Source: Streptomyces griseoloalbus
GTDB taxonomy: Bacteria > Actinomycetota > Actinomycetes > Streptomycetales > Streptomycetaceae
Assembly (NCBI GenBank): GCA_014650015.1
Contig: BMUD01000009.1
Span: forward strand, 124,001 to 188,000
Length of the DNA: 64,000 nucleotides
Direction of reading: 5' to 3'
Below are positions 42,940 through 50,823 of this stretch, piece by piece. The notes beneath the pieces were generated by a model. The model was not told the origin of the DNA, searched no databases, and was given only the letters and a program-made list of their open reading frames with translations. Position 1 is the first letter of the stretch, and the number at the start of each line of letters is the position of its first letter. A program made the translations under genes and the position numbers.

Positions 42940-43476
42940 GTGACGACCGGAGCCACCGTCTGGCTCACGGGTCTGCCGAGCGCCGGCAAGACCACCATCG
43001 CCCACGAGCTGGCCGGCCGGCTGCGCGAAGAGGGCCGACGCGTCGAGGTGCTCGACGGCGACGAGATCCGCGAGTTCCTCTCGGCGGGCCTCGGTTTCGG
43101 CCGCGAGGACCGGCACACCAACGTGCAGCGCATCGGCTTCGTCGCCGAACTGCTCGCCCGCAACGGCGTGACCGCGCTCGTCCCGGTGATCGCACCGTAC
43201 GCGGACAGCCGGGAGGCGGTCCGCAAACGGCACGGGGCGAACGGCACACCGTACGTCGAGGTGCATGTGGCGACCCCGGTCGAGGTGTGCTCCGTACGCG
43301 ATGTGAAGGGCCTGTACGCCAAGCAGGCGGCGGGCGAACTCACCGGACTCACCGGTGTGGACGACCCGTACGAGGAGCCCGAGACGCCCGATCTGCGGAT
43401 CGAGTCCCAGAACCAGACCGTGCAGGAGTCCGCGGCGTCGGTGTACGCCCTGCTCAGCGAAAGGGGACTGGCATGA
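42940..43476 (+). CDS. cysC: Adenylylsulfate kinase CysC
   Basis: The protein has 178 residues from GTG 42940, which has AGGAG 6 nt upstream; an in-frame ATG at 42907 adds 11 poorly conserved residues. WLTGLPSAGKTTIA is the P-loop, LDGDEIREFLSAGLGF the APS-binding region, and RHTNVQRIGFVAEL the kinase core. It phosphorylates APS to PAPS. Having both CysC and an APS-type CysH in one operon means APS is a branch point: PAPS may serve sulfotransferases. The stop overlaps the cysD ATG. Confidence 0.93.
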   Translation: MTTGATVWLTGLPSAGKTTIAHELAGRLREEGRRVEVLDGDEIREFLSAGLGFGREDRHTNVQRIGFVAELLARNGVTALVPVIAPYADSREAVRKRHGANGTPYVEVHVATPVEVCSVRDVKGLYAKQAAGELTGLTGVDDPYEEPETPDLRIESQNQTVQESAASVYALLSERGLA

Positions 43477-44411
43477 CGACGACCGTCGCCACCGTCGAGG
43501 AGGGCACGGAGAACCCGTACGCCCTCTCCCACCTGGACGCCCTGGAGTCCGAGGCGGTGCACATCTTCCGCGAGGTGGCGGGCGAGTTCGAGAAGCCGGT
43601 GATCCTGTTCTCCGGCGGCAAGGACTCCATCCTCATGCTGCACCTGGCGCTGAAGGCGTTCACCCCGGCGCCGGTCCCGTTCTCGCTGCTGCACGTCGAC
43701 ACCGGGCACAACTTCCCCGAGGTCCTCGACTACCGGGACCGCACGGTCGCCCGGCACGGACTGCGGCTGCATGTCGCCTCCGTGCAGGACTACATCGACC
43801 GCGGGGTGCTGAAGGAGCGCCCGGACGGCACCCGCAACCCGCTGCAGACCGTCCCGCTCACCGAGAAGATCCAGAGCGAGAGGTTCGACGCCGTCTTCGG
43901 CGGCGGCCGACGCGACGAGGAGAAGGCCCGGGCCAAGGAGCGGGTGTTCTCGCTGCGCGACGAGTTCTCCCAGTGGGACCCGCGCCGCCAGCGCCCCGAG
44001 CTGTGGAACCTGTACAACGGGCGGCACGCCCCCGGTGAGCACGTCCGCGTCTTCCCGCTGTCCAACTGGACCGAGCTGGACGTGTGGCAGTACATCGCCC
44101 GCGAGAACATCGAACTGCCGGAGATCTACTACGCGCACGAGCGCGAGGTGTTCCGACGCGGCGACATGTGGCTGACCGCGGGTGAGTGGGGCGGCCCGAA
44201 GGACGGCGAGAGTGTCGAGAAGCGGCTGGTCCGGTACCGGACCGTGGGCGACATGTCCTGCACCGGCGCGGTGGACTCCGACGCCGACACCATCGAGAAG
44301 GTGATCACCGAGATCGCCGCCTCCCGGCTCACCGAGCGCGGTGCCACCCGCGCCGACGACAAGCTCTCCGAGGCCGCGATGGAAGACCGCAAGCGCGAGG
44401 GGTACTTCTAG
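43473..44411 (+). CDS. cysD: Sulfate adenylyltransferase small subunit CysD
   Basis: The protein has 312 residues. ILFSGGKDSILMLHLALKAF is the PP-loop that activates ATP, followed by LHVDTGHNFPEVLDYRD and VFGGGRRDEEKARAKERVFS. It forms APS from ATP and sulfate with the GTPase subunit CysN. The ATG overlaps the cysC stop by 4 nt, and cysN starts 2 nt after its own stop. Confidence 0.95.
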   Translation: MTTTVATVEEGTENPYALSHLDALESEAVHIFREVAGEFEKPVILFSGGKDSILMLHLALKAFTPAPVPFSLLHVDTGHNFPEVLDYRDRTVARHGLRLHVASVQDYIDRGVLKERPDGTRNPLQTVPLTEKIQSERFDAVFGGGRRDEEKARAKERVFSLRDEFSQWDPRRQRPELWNLYNGRHAPGEHVRVFPLSNWTELDVWQYIARENIELPEIYYAHEREVFRRGDMWLTAGEWGGPKDGESVEKRLVRYRTVGDMSCTGAVDSDADTIEKVITEIAASRLTERGATRADDKLSEAAMEDRKREGYF

Positions 44412-44413
44412 AC

Positions 44414-45748
44414 ATGAGCACCATCACGACCGAGGAGCTCGCGGCCACCACGCTGCTGCGGTTCGCCACCGCCGGTTCCGTCGACGACGGCAAGTCCACG
44501 CTGGTGGGCCGGCTGCTGCACGACTCCAAGTCGGTCCTCACCGACCAGCTGGAGGCCGTGGAGCGGGCTTCGGCGAGCCGCGGCCAGGACGTCCCCGACC
44601 TCGCGCTGCTCACCGACGGGCTGCGGGCCGAGCGGGAGCAGGGCATCACCATCGACGTGGCCTACCGCTACTTCGCCACGCCGCGCCGCCGGTTCATCCT
44701 CGCCGACACCCCCGGCCACGTGCAGTACACGCGGAACATGGTCACCGGTGCCTCGACGGCCGAGCTGACCGTGATCCTGGTCGACGCCCGCAACGGTGTG
44801 GTCGAACAGACCCGCCGGCACGCCGCCATCGCCGCCCTGCTGCGCGTTCCGCACGCCGTCCTCGCCGTCAACAAGATGGACCTGGTCGACTACCGGGAGC
44901 CGGTGTTCGCGGCGATCGCCGAGGAGTTCACGGCGTACGCCACCGAGCTGGGCGTTCCCGAGGTCACCGCGATCCCGATCTCGGCGCTGGTCGGCGACAA
45001 CGTGGTGGAGCCGTCCGCGCACATGGACTGGTACGGCGGCCCCACCGTGCTGGAGCACCTGGAGACCGTCCCGGTCGCGCACGACCTGGCGCACTGCCAC
45101 GCCCGGCTGCCCGTGCAGTACGTGATCCGGCCGCAGAGCGCCGAGCACCCGGACTACCGGGGCTACGCCGGACAGATCGCCGCGGGCACGTTCCGGGTGG
45201 GCGACGCGGTGACCGTGCTGCCGTCCGGCCGGACGACCACGATCACCGGGATCGACCTGCTGGGCAAGCCCGTGGACGTCGCCTGGACGCCGCAGTCGGT
45301 GACTCTGCTGCTGGCCGACGACATCGACATCTCGCGCGGCGACCTGCTCGTCCCCACCAAGGACGCGCCGGCCACCTCGCAGGACGTCGAGGCCACCGTG
45401 TGCCATGTCGCCGACCAGCCGCTGACCGTCGGTCACCGGGTGCTGCTCAAGCACGGCACCCGCACCGTCAAGGCGATCGTGAAGGACATCCCGTCCCGGC
45501 TGACGCTGGACGACCTGTCGCTGCACCCGCACCCGGAACGGCTCGTCGCCAACGACATCGGCCGGGTGAAGATCCGTACCGCCGAGCCGCTGCCGGCGGA
45601 CTCCTACTCGGACTCGCGGCGCACCGGCTCGTTCATCCTCATCGACCCCAGCGACGGCACCACGCTCACCGCCGGCATGGTCGGTGAGTCCTTCGCCGCA
45701 CCGGAGCCCGTCAAGAACGAGGCCGAGGACGACGGGTGGGACTTCTGA
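44414..45748 (+). CDS. cysN: Sulfate adenylyltransferase large subunit CysN (GTPase)
   Basis: The protein has 444 residues. It is an EF-Tu-like GTPase: GSVDDGKSTLVGRLL (G1), EREQGITIDVAYRYF (G2), ADTPGHVQYTRNM (G3) and NKMDLVDY (G4), then two beta-barrel domains. It couples GTP hydrolysis to APS synthesis by CysD. There is no fused APS kinase; CysC is separate upstream. About 250 bp follow before the transporter genes. Confidence 0.95.
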   Translation: MSTITTEELAATTLLRFATAGSVDDGKSTLVGRLLHDSKSVLTDQLEAVERASASRGQDVPDLALLTDGLRAEREQGITIDVAYRYFATPRRRFILADTPGHVQYTRNMVTGASTAELTVILVDARNGVVEQTRRHAAIAALLRVPHAVLAVNKMDLVDYREPVFAAIAEEFTAYATELGVPEVTAIPISALVGDNVVEPSAHMDWYGGPTVLEHLETVPVAHDLAHCHARLPVQYVIRPQSAEHPDYRGYAGQIAAGTFRVGDAVTVLPSGRTTTITGIDLLGKPVDVAWTPQSVTLLLADDIDISRGDLLVPTKDAPATSQDVEATVCHVADQPLTVGHRVLLKHGTRTVKAIVKDIPSRLTLDDLSLHPHPERLVANDIGRVKIRTAEPLPADSYSDSRRTGSFILIDPSDGTTLTAGMVGESFAAPEPVKNEAEDDGWDF

Positions 45749-45998
45749 GGATGGACTCCCCCGCTTTCTCCTCCCTCTCCGCGAAGGAGGGCGGCCGCGT
45801 CGGCAGCGGCGCCCTCGGCCGGGTGTCCCCCCGAACGAAGACCCCGGCAGGACAGCGCGGGGCGCACCGATGTCCGCGATGACGTACGCGCACCGCCCGC
45901 GCGCCCTCACTCCCCGCCGCCGTAGGCGAAAACCCGCCGACTTCCCGGCCACGACCTGACGGACCGTGACCGCCGGGCCTCCGAGAGGAACACCTCCC

Positions 45999-47102
45999 GT
46001 GCCTGCCACATCAGCCCTGCGCCGCACCTTCGCGGTGATGGCCGCGCTGCCGCTGCTCACCCTGGCCGCCTGCGGTTACGGCTCCCAGGCGAAGGACGAC
46101 GACACCGCGAAGGCCGTCGCCGGGGCGGAGAAGGTCGACGGTCTCGACTCCGTCAGGATCGGCTACTTCGGCAACCTCACCCATGGCACCGCGCTGGTGG
46201 GCAACCAGAAGGGCTTCTTCCAGAAGGAGCTCGGCGGCACCGAGGCCAGGTACGCGGTGTTCAACGCGGGGCCGTCACAGATCGAGGCGCTCAACTCCGG
46301 TTCCCTCGACATCGGTTTCATCGGCCCGTCCCCCGCGGTCAACGGCTACACCAAGTCGGACGGCAAGAACCTGCGGATCGTCGGCGGTTCGGCGTCCGGC
46401 GGGGTGAAGCTCGTGGTGAACCCGGACAAGGTGACGTCCCTGAAGGACGTCAGGGGCAAGCGGATCGCGACCCCGCAGCTCGGCAACACGCAGGATGTCG
46501 CGTTCCTCAACTGGGTGGCCGAGCAGGGCTGGAAGGTCGACGCGCAGAGCGGCAAGGGCGATGTGACGGTCGTCCGCAGCGACAACAAGGTCACCCCGGA
46601 CGCGTTCAGGTCCGGTTCGGTCGACGGTGCCTGGGTGCCGGAGCCGACCGCGTCGAAGCTGGTCGCGGAGGGGGGCAAGGTACTGCTGGACGAGGCGGCC
46701 CTGTGGCCGGACGGGAAGTTCGTGATCACGAACATCGTCGTGCGGCAGGAGTTCCTGAAGGAGCACCCGAAGGCCGTCGAGGCGGTGCTGAAGGCGTCGG
46801 CCGAAACCAACAAGTGGATCAACGCCCATCCGGACGAGGCGAAGGCCGCCGCCAACGCGCAGCTGGAGACCGACTCCGGCAAGGCGCTGCCGGACGACGT
46901 ACTGGACCCGGCGTGGAAGTCGATCCGGTTCACCGACGACCCGCTGGCCGCGACCCTCGACGCGCAGGCGGAGCACGCCGTCGAGGCGGGCCTGCTGGAG
47001 CAGCCGGACCTGACCCGCATCTACGACCTGACGCTGCTCAACAAGGTCCTGAAGGCCGCGGGCGAGCCCGCTGTCGACGACGCCGGACTCGGCGCCGAGT
47101 AA
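45999..47102 (+). CDS. Sulfonate/nitrate-type ABC solute-binding lipoprotein (SsuA-like)
   Basis: The protein has 367 residues from GTG 45999 with GAGAGG 10 nt upstream. The signal ends at LLTLAAC (lipobox). VRIGYFGNLTHGTALVGNQKGFF, AGPSQIEALNSGSLDIGFIGPSP, LKDVRGKRIATPQLGNTQD and WVPEPTASKL match the NMT1/SsuA-TauA family. Position after cysN and before an ATPase and permease indicates uptake of sulfonate or another oxidised sulfur source, although no desulfonating monooxygenase is present here. The 250 bp upstream (45749-45998) hold no gene I can support. Confidence 0.88.
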   Translation: MPATSALRRTFAVMAALPLLTLAACGYGSQAKDDDTAKAVAGAEKVDGLDSVRIGYFGNLTHGTALVGNQKGFFQKELGGTEARYAVFNAGPSQIEALNSGSLDIGFIGPSPAVNGYTKSDGKNLRIVGGSASGGVKLVVNPDKVTSLKDVRGKRIATPQLGNTQDVAFLNWVAEQGWKVDAQSGKGDVTVVRSDNKVTPDAFRSGSVDGAWVPEPTASKLVAEGGKVLLDEAALWPDGKFVITNIVVRQEFLKEHPKAVEAVLKASAETNKWINAHPDEAKAAANAQLETDSGKALPDDVLDPAWKSIRFTDDPLAATLDAQAEHAVEAGLLEQPDLTRIYDLTLLNKVLKAAGEPAVDDAGLGAE

Positions 47103-47138
47103 GCCCGGATCACTACGAGTTCCCAGGAGGTGACGACC

Positions 47139-47927
47139 ATGGCCACGACCCTCGCCAAGGCCGCCGACGGCACCGAGGCGGTCACGCAGGCCGCCCGGAT
47201 CGAGCATGTCTCGAAGTCGTTCGCCGGCCCCGCCGGGCAACAGCTCGTGCTGGACGACATCACCCTCGATGTCGCGCCCGGTGAGTTCGTCACCCTGCTG
47301 GGTGCCTCGGGCTGCGGCAAATCCACACTGCTCAACCTGGTCGCGGGGCTCGACCGCCCCACGGCCGGCGCGATCAGCACGGACGGACGTCCGGCCCTGA
47401 TGTTCCAGGAGCACGCCCTCTTCCCTTGGCTGACCGCGGGCAAGAACATCGAGCTCGCCCTGAAGCTCCGGGGCGTCGCGAAGAACGAGCGCCGCGGCCG
47501 CGCCGAGGAACTGCTGGAGCTGGTCCGGCTGAAGGGCGCGTACGGCAAGCGGGTGCACGAGCTGTCGGGCGGTATGCGGCAGCGGGTCGCGATGGCCCGG
47601 GCGCTCGCCCAGGAGAGCAAACTGCTGCTGATGGACGAGCCGTTCGCGGCCCTGGACGCCATCACGCGGGACGTACTGCACGACGAGCTGACCAGGATCT
47701 GGCGCGAGACGCGGCTGTCCGTCCTGTTCGTCACCCACAACGTGCGCGAGGCGGTCCGGCTGGCGCAGCGGGTGGTGCTGCTGTCCTCCCGCCCGGGCCG
47801 GATCGCCCGTGAGTGGACGGTCGGCATCCCGCATCCGCGCCGTATCGAGGACACCGCGGTGGCGGAACTGTCCGTCGAGATCACCGAAGAACTCCGTGGG
47901 GAGATCCGCCGTCATGGCCAGCACTGA
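47139..47927 (+). CDS. ABC transporter ATPase (SsuB-like)
   Basis: The protein has 262 residues. ATG 47139 lies 8 nt after AGGAGG. GASGCGKSTLLNLVAG is Walker A, LMFQEHALFPWLTAGKNIEL the Q-loop, LSGGMRQRVAMARAL the signature and LLLMDEPFAALD Walker B, then THNVREAVRLAQRV as H-loop. It energises import with the neighbouring binding protein and permease. The 3' end overlaps the permease by 14 bp. Confidence 0.93.
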   Translation: MATTLAKAADGTEAVTQAARIEHVSKSFAGPAGQQLVLDDITLDVAPGEFVTLLGASGCGKSTLLNLVAGLDRPTAGAISTDGRPALMFQEHALFPWLTAGKNIELALKLRGVAKNERRGRAEELLELVRLKGAYGKRVHELSGGMRQRVAMARALAQESKLLLMDEPFAALDAITRDVLHDELTRIWRETRLSVLFVTHNVREAVRLAQRVVLLSSRPGRIAREWTVGIPHPRRIEDTAVAELSVEITEELRGEIRRHGQH

Positions 47928-48804
47928 GACGACCGCCAAGGACTCGGGCGACCTCGCCGGTCTGGAGGCGGGGCTCGACGCACTGGAGACGGTGCAGGCC
48001 GGACGCAAGCCGTTCCGGCAGACCTTCGTGGAGAAGATCTTCCCGCCCGTCGTCGCCGTCGCGCTGGTGCTGGCGGCGTGGCAGGCACTGGTCTCCTTCA
48101 AGATCGTCGACGATCCGACCAAGCTGCCCTCGCCGGGCGCGGTGTGGGAGGTCGTCCGCCAGGCGTGGCTCCAGGGCGAGCTGCTCGGCTACATCTGGAC
48201 CAGCGTCTCGCGCGGTCTGCTCGGCTTCTTCTTCGCGCTGCTGATCGGCACCCCGCTGGGGCTGCTGGTGGCGCGGGTGAGGTTCGTCCGCGCGGCGATC
48301 GGCCCGATCCTGTCCGGCCTGCAGTCGCTGCCGTCGGTGGCGTGGGTGCCGCCGGCCGTGATCTGGCTGGGCCTGAACAACCAGATGATGTACGCGGTGA
48401 TCCTGCTCGGCGCGGTCCCGTCGATCGCGAACGGCCTGGTCTCCGGCGTCGACCAGGTGCCCCCGCTGTTCCTGCGGGCCGGCCGCACGCTGGGCGCGAC
48501 GGGACTCAAGGGCACCTGGCACATCGTGCTCCCGGCCGCGCTGCCCGGCTACGTGGCGGGTCTGAAGCAGGGCTGGGCGTTCTCCTGGCGTTCGCTGATG
48601 GCCGCCGAGATCATCGCGTCCTTCCCCGACCTCGGCGTGGGCCTCGGCCAGCTGCTGGAGAACGGCCGCAACGCCAGCGACATGGCCATGGTCTTCGAGG
48701 CGATCCTGCTGATCCTGACCGTCGGTATCGCCATCGACCTGCTGATCTTCAGTCCGCTGGAGCGGTGGGTGCTGCGCAGCCGCGGTCTGCTGGTGAAGGG
48801 CTGA
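47914..48804 (+). CDS. ABC transporter permease (SsuC-like)
   Basis: The protein has 296 residues with six membrane helices. The ATPase contact (EAA) loop is about 205-235: DQVPPLFLRAGRTLGATG. GLQSLPSVAWVPPAVIWLGL and GWAFSWRSLMAAEIIASFPDLGVGL are typical of SsuC/TauC permeases. It starts before the ATPase stop codon, so it is translationally coupled. The chelatase follows by 8 nt. Confidence 0.92.
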   Translation: MASTETTAKDSGDLAGLEAGLDALETVQAGRKPFRQTFVEKIFPPVVAVALVLAAWQALVSFKIVDDPTKLPSPGAVWEVVRQAWLQGELLGYIWTSVSRGLLGFFFALLIGTPLGLLVARVRFVRAAIGPILSGLQSLPSVAWVPPAVIWLGLNNQMMYAVILLGAVPSIANGLVSGVDQVPPLFLRAGRTLGATGLKGTWHIVLPAALPGYVAGLKQGWAFSWRSLMAAEIIASFPDLGVGLGQLLENGRNASDMAMVFEAILLILTVGIAIDLLIFSPLERWVLRSRGLLVKG

Positions 48805-48812
48805 GGCACACC

Positions 48813-49550
48813 ATGCACCGTCCGGTTCTGCTCGTCATCGCCCACGGCAGCCGCGACCCGCGGCACGCCGCGACCGTGCACGCCCTGGTGCGGCGGGTGC
48901 GCTCGCTGCGGCCGGGGCTGCGCGTGGAGACCGGGTTCCTGGACTTCAACGTGCCTTCGGTCAAGGGGGTGCTGGAGTCCCTGGCGGCGGAGGGCGTCCG
49001 CGACGTGGTCGCCCTCCCGCTGCTGCTGACCCGTGCCTTCCACGCCAAGGCGGACATCCCCGCGGTGCTGGCGCAGGCTCCGCCGCGGCTGCGGATCCGG
49101 CAGGCCGAGGTGCTGGGTCCCTCCCCGCTGCTGCTGGCGGCGCTGGAGCACCGGCTGTACGAGGCGGGCCTGACGCCCGCCGACAAGTCCTCGACCGGGG
49201 TCGTGCTGGCCTCGGCGGGGTCCACCGACCCGGAGGCGATCGCAGTGATCGCAGACATCGCGCGGGAGTGGCGGCACACCGGTTGGTGCGCCGTGCGGCC
49301 TGCGTTCGCCTCCGCATCCCTGCCCCGCACCGAGCAGGCGGTACGCGAACTGCGCGCCCTCGGCTGCGAGCGCGTGGCCGTCGCGCCCTACGTCCTGGCG
49401 CCGGGCTTCCTCCCGGACCGCATCGCCCGGGGCGCGGCGGAGGCGGACGTCCTGGCGGATGTGCTGGGCCCGGCGCCGGAGGTGGCGCGGGTCCTGCTGG
49501 AGCGGTACGACGAGGCGCGGGCGCCGGTGCTCGCGGCGGTCGGAGCCTGA
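48813..49550 (+). CDS. Sirohydrochlorin ferrochelatase (CbiX/SirB type)
   Basis: The protein has 245 residues. It inserts iron into sirohydrochlorin to make siroheme, the cofactor of the sulfite reductase encoded 7 kb upstream in the same operon. LLVIAHGSRDPRHAATVHAL carries the catalytic His, FHAKADIPAVLA supplies the second metal-site segment, and ASAGSTDPEA the central loop. Two CbiX repeats are present. The last 14 codons and the stop form the first copy of a five-fold 44-bp repeat, so the natural C-terminus may have been reshaped. Confidence 0.9.
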   Translation: MHRPVLLVIAHGSRDPRHAATVHALVRRVRSLRPGLRVETGFLDFNVPSVKGVLESLAAEGVRDVVALPLLLTRAFHAKADIPAVLAQAPPRLRIRQAEVLGPSPLLLAALEHRLYEAGLTPADKSSTGVVLASAGSTDPEAIAVIADIAREWRHTGWCAVRPAFASASLPRTEQAVRELRALGCERVAVAPYVLAPGFLPDRIARGAAEADVLADVLGPAPEVARVLLERYDEARAPVLAAVGA

Positions 49551-49743
49551 TCGACGAGGCGCGGGCGCCGGTGCTCGCGGCGGTCGGAGCCTGATCGACG
49601 AGGCGCGGACGCCGGTGCTCGCGGCGGTCGGAGCCTGATCGACGAGGCGCGGACGCCGGTGCTCGCGGCGGTCGGAGCCTGATCGACGAGGCGCGGACGC
49701 CGGTGCTCGCGACGGTCGGAGCCTGATCAACGAGGCACGGGCG
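49509..49743 (+). repeat. 44-bp tandem repeat, five full copies plus a partial sixth
   Basis: Units begin GACGAGGCGCG at 49509, 49553, 49597, 49641 and 49685, with a decayed partial copy at 49729-49743. Copies differ by one or two bases (for example ggcg to gacg in copies 3-5). Copy 1 contains the last codons and the TGA of the chelatase gene; later copies lie outside. As 44 is not a multiple of 3, frames rotate and none is coding. From 49744 to 49980 I see no further gene or repeat. Confidence 0.92.
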
Positions 49744-49980
49744 TCCGGGCACGGTCGTCCCGGCCCCGTTTCCTGGCCGCGCTTCCTGGCCCCGGTTCTC
49801 TCGTGCCCGCCTCCTCGGCCCCCTCGCCTCCTCTGCCCCGGTCGAAAGGACAGGCTGCCCGTCCCGGTCCGCTGCGGCTCGAAGAGGTGGGGGTGGGCGG
49901 CCGGGGCCCGGAAGCTGTCGAAGCGCTCGGCCGCCCGCGCACCCCGGGGGCGGCCAGGTCCCATCCCGGTGGCGCCCCGG

Positions 49981-50529
49981 TCAGTCGCCGGTGAGCTCCG
50001 CGAGTCTCACCACCGTGTTCCAGTTGCGGCTGGTGGCGATCAGACCCTTGTTGATGCGGGGTTTGGCCAGGTGCTCGGCGAGTTTGGAGCGGCCCAGGCC
50101 GGCCGGGGCGTACAGGTAGAGGGCGCGGTCGCCGAGTCGGAACTCCTCCGGCAGATACGCCTCCTGGTCGATCTCGGCGAAGCGCTCGGGGGCGACGGGC
50201 GCGGAGAAGTAGGTGACGTGGAGCTGTTTGGCCTCCAGGGTGGCGGCCGGGAACGGGCAGGCGTCGACGATCGCCCTGAGATAGGCGTGGTCGCGCACGA
50301 TCACGTCCACGCCGAAGCCGAAGTGCCGCTCGAGCGCCGCCGCCAACTCGGCGGCCAGTGACTCCTCGTCGCCGTGTCCGGAGGTGAACGCCGCCTGGCC
50401 GCTCTGGAGATATGTGCGCACGCCCTCGTGACCGAGGCCCTCCAGGAGGGTGCGCAGTTCGGCCATCGGGACTTTTCTGCTGCCGCCCACGTTGATCCCG
50501 CGCAGCAGTGCCGCGTATCTCGTCACCAT
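49981..50529 (-). CDS. DUF1697 family protein
   Basis: The protein has 182 residues. YAALLRGINVGGSRKVPMAELR at the N-terminus, VRTYLQSGQAAFTS, and LGRSKLAEHLAKPRINKGL near the C-terminus followed by SRNWNTVVRLAEL are the DUF1697 hallmarks. Cytoplasmic alpha/beta protein of unknown function. The end faces the 44-bp repeat array. Confidence 0.9.
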   Translation of the reverse strand: MVTRYAALLRGINVGGSRKVPMAELRTLLEGLGHEGVRTYLQSGQAAFTSGHGDEESLAAELAAALERHFGFGVDVIVRDHAYLRAIVDACPFPAATLEAKQLHVTYFSAPVAPERFAEIDQEAYLPEEFRLGDRALYLYAPAGLGRSKLAEHLAKPRINKGLIATSRNWNTVVRLAELTGD

Positions 50530-50823
50530 GCGGACACCATAGGACGGCCGTCGTGCCCCGTGGGGTGGGCACGACGGCCGTGTCCGCGGAACGCGGACCG
50601 GTTCCCGAGGGCGGTTCCGTGCCCCTGAGCGCGGCCCTGAAATCCCCCGGTAGGTGGAGGGGCACCTGTCCTACCCAGTGGGGAGGAGGCGGGCGCCGAT
50701 CGGATGATTCCCGGCTCCGTGGCTTCACCGGACAGCAGGACGATCCGGACTTATCCGGCCCATACCGTCGAAAGCGATAGGTGGCGGCAGGGGTCGCTGC
50801 CGTACAAGGGAAGCGAGCCCGTC

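Noticed and set aside
45870-45959. A 29-codon frame upstream of the sulfonate-type binding protein, possible second leader peptide
   Set aside because: Arg-rich with no Cys, no good ribosome-binding site and no similarity to the leader peptide at 40062.
49509-49743. Possible CRISPR-like array
   Set aside because: Units are directly adjacent with no spacers and derive from coding sequence of the chelatase; this is a tandem duplication.
48961-49964. Long minus-strand frames with repeated Arg/Ala/Pro blocks
   Set aside because: They are translations of the 44-bp repeat and of the chelatase antisense; no independent gene signal.
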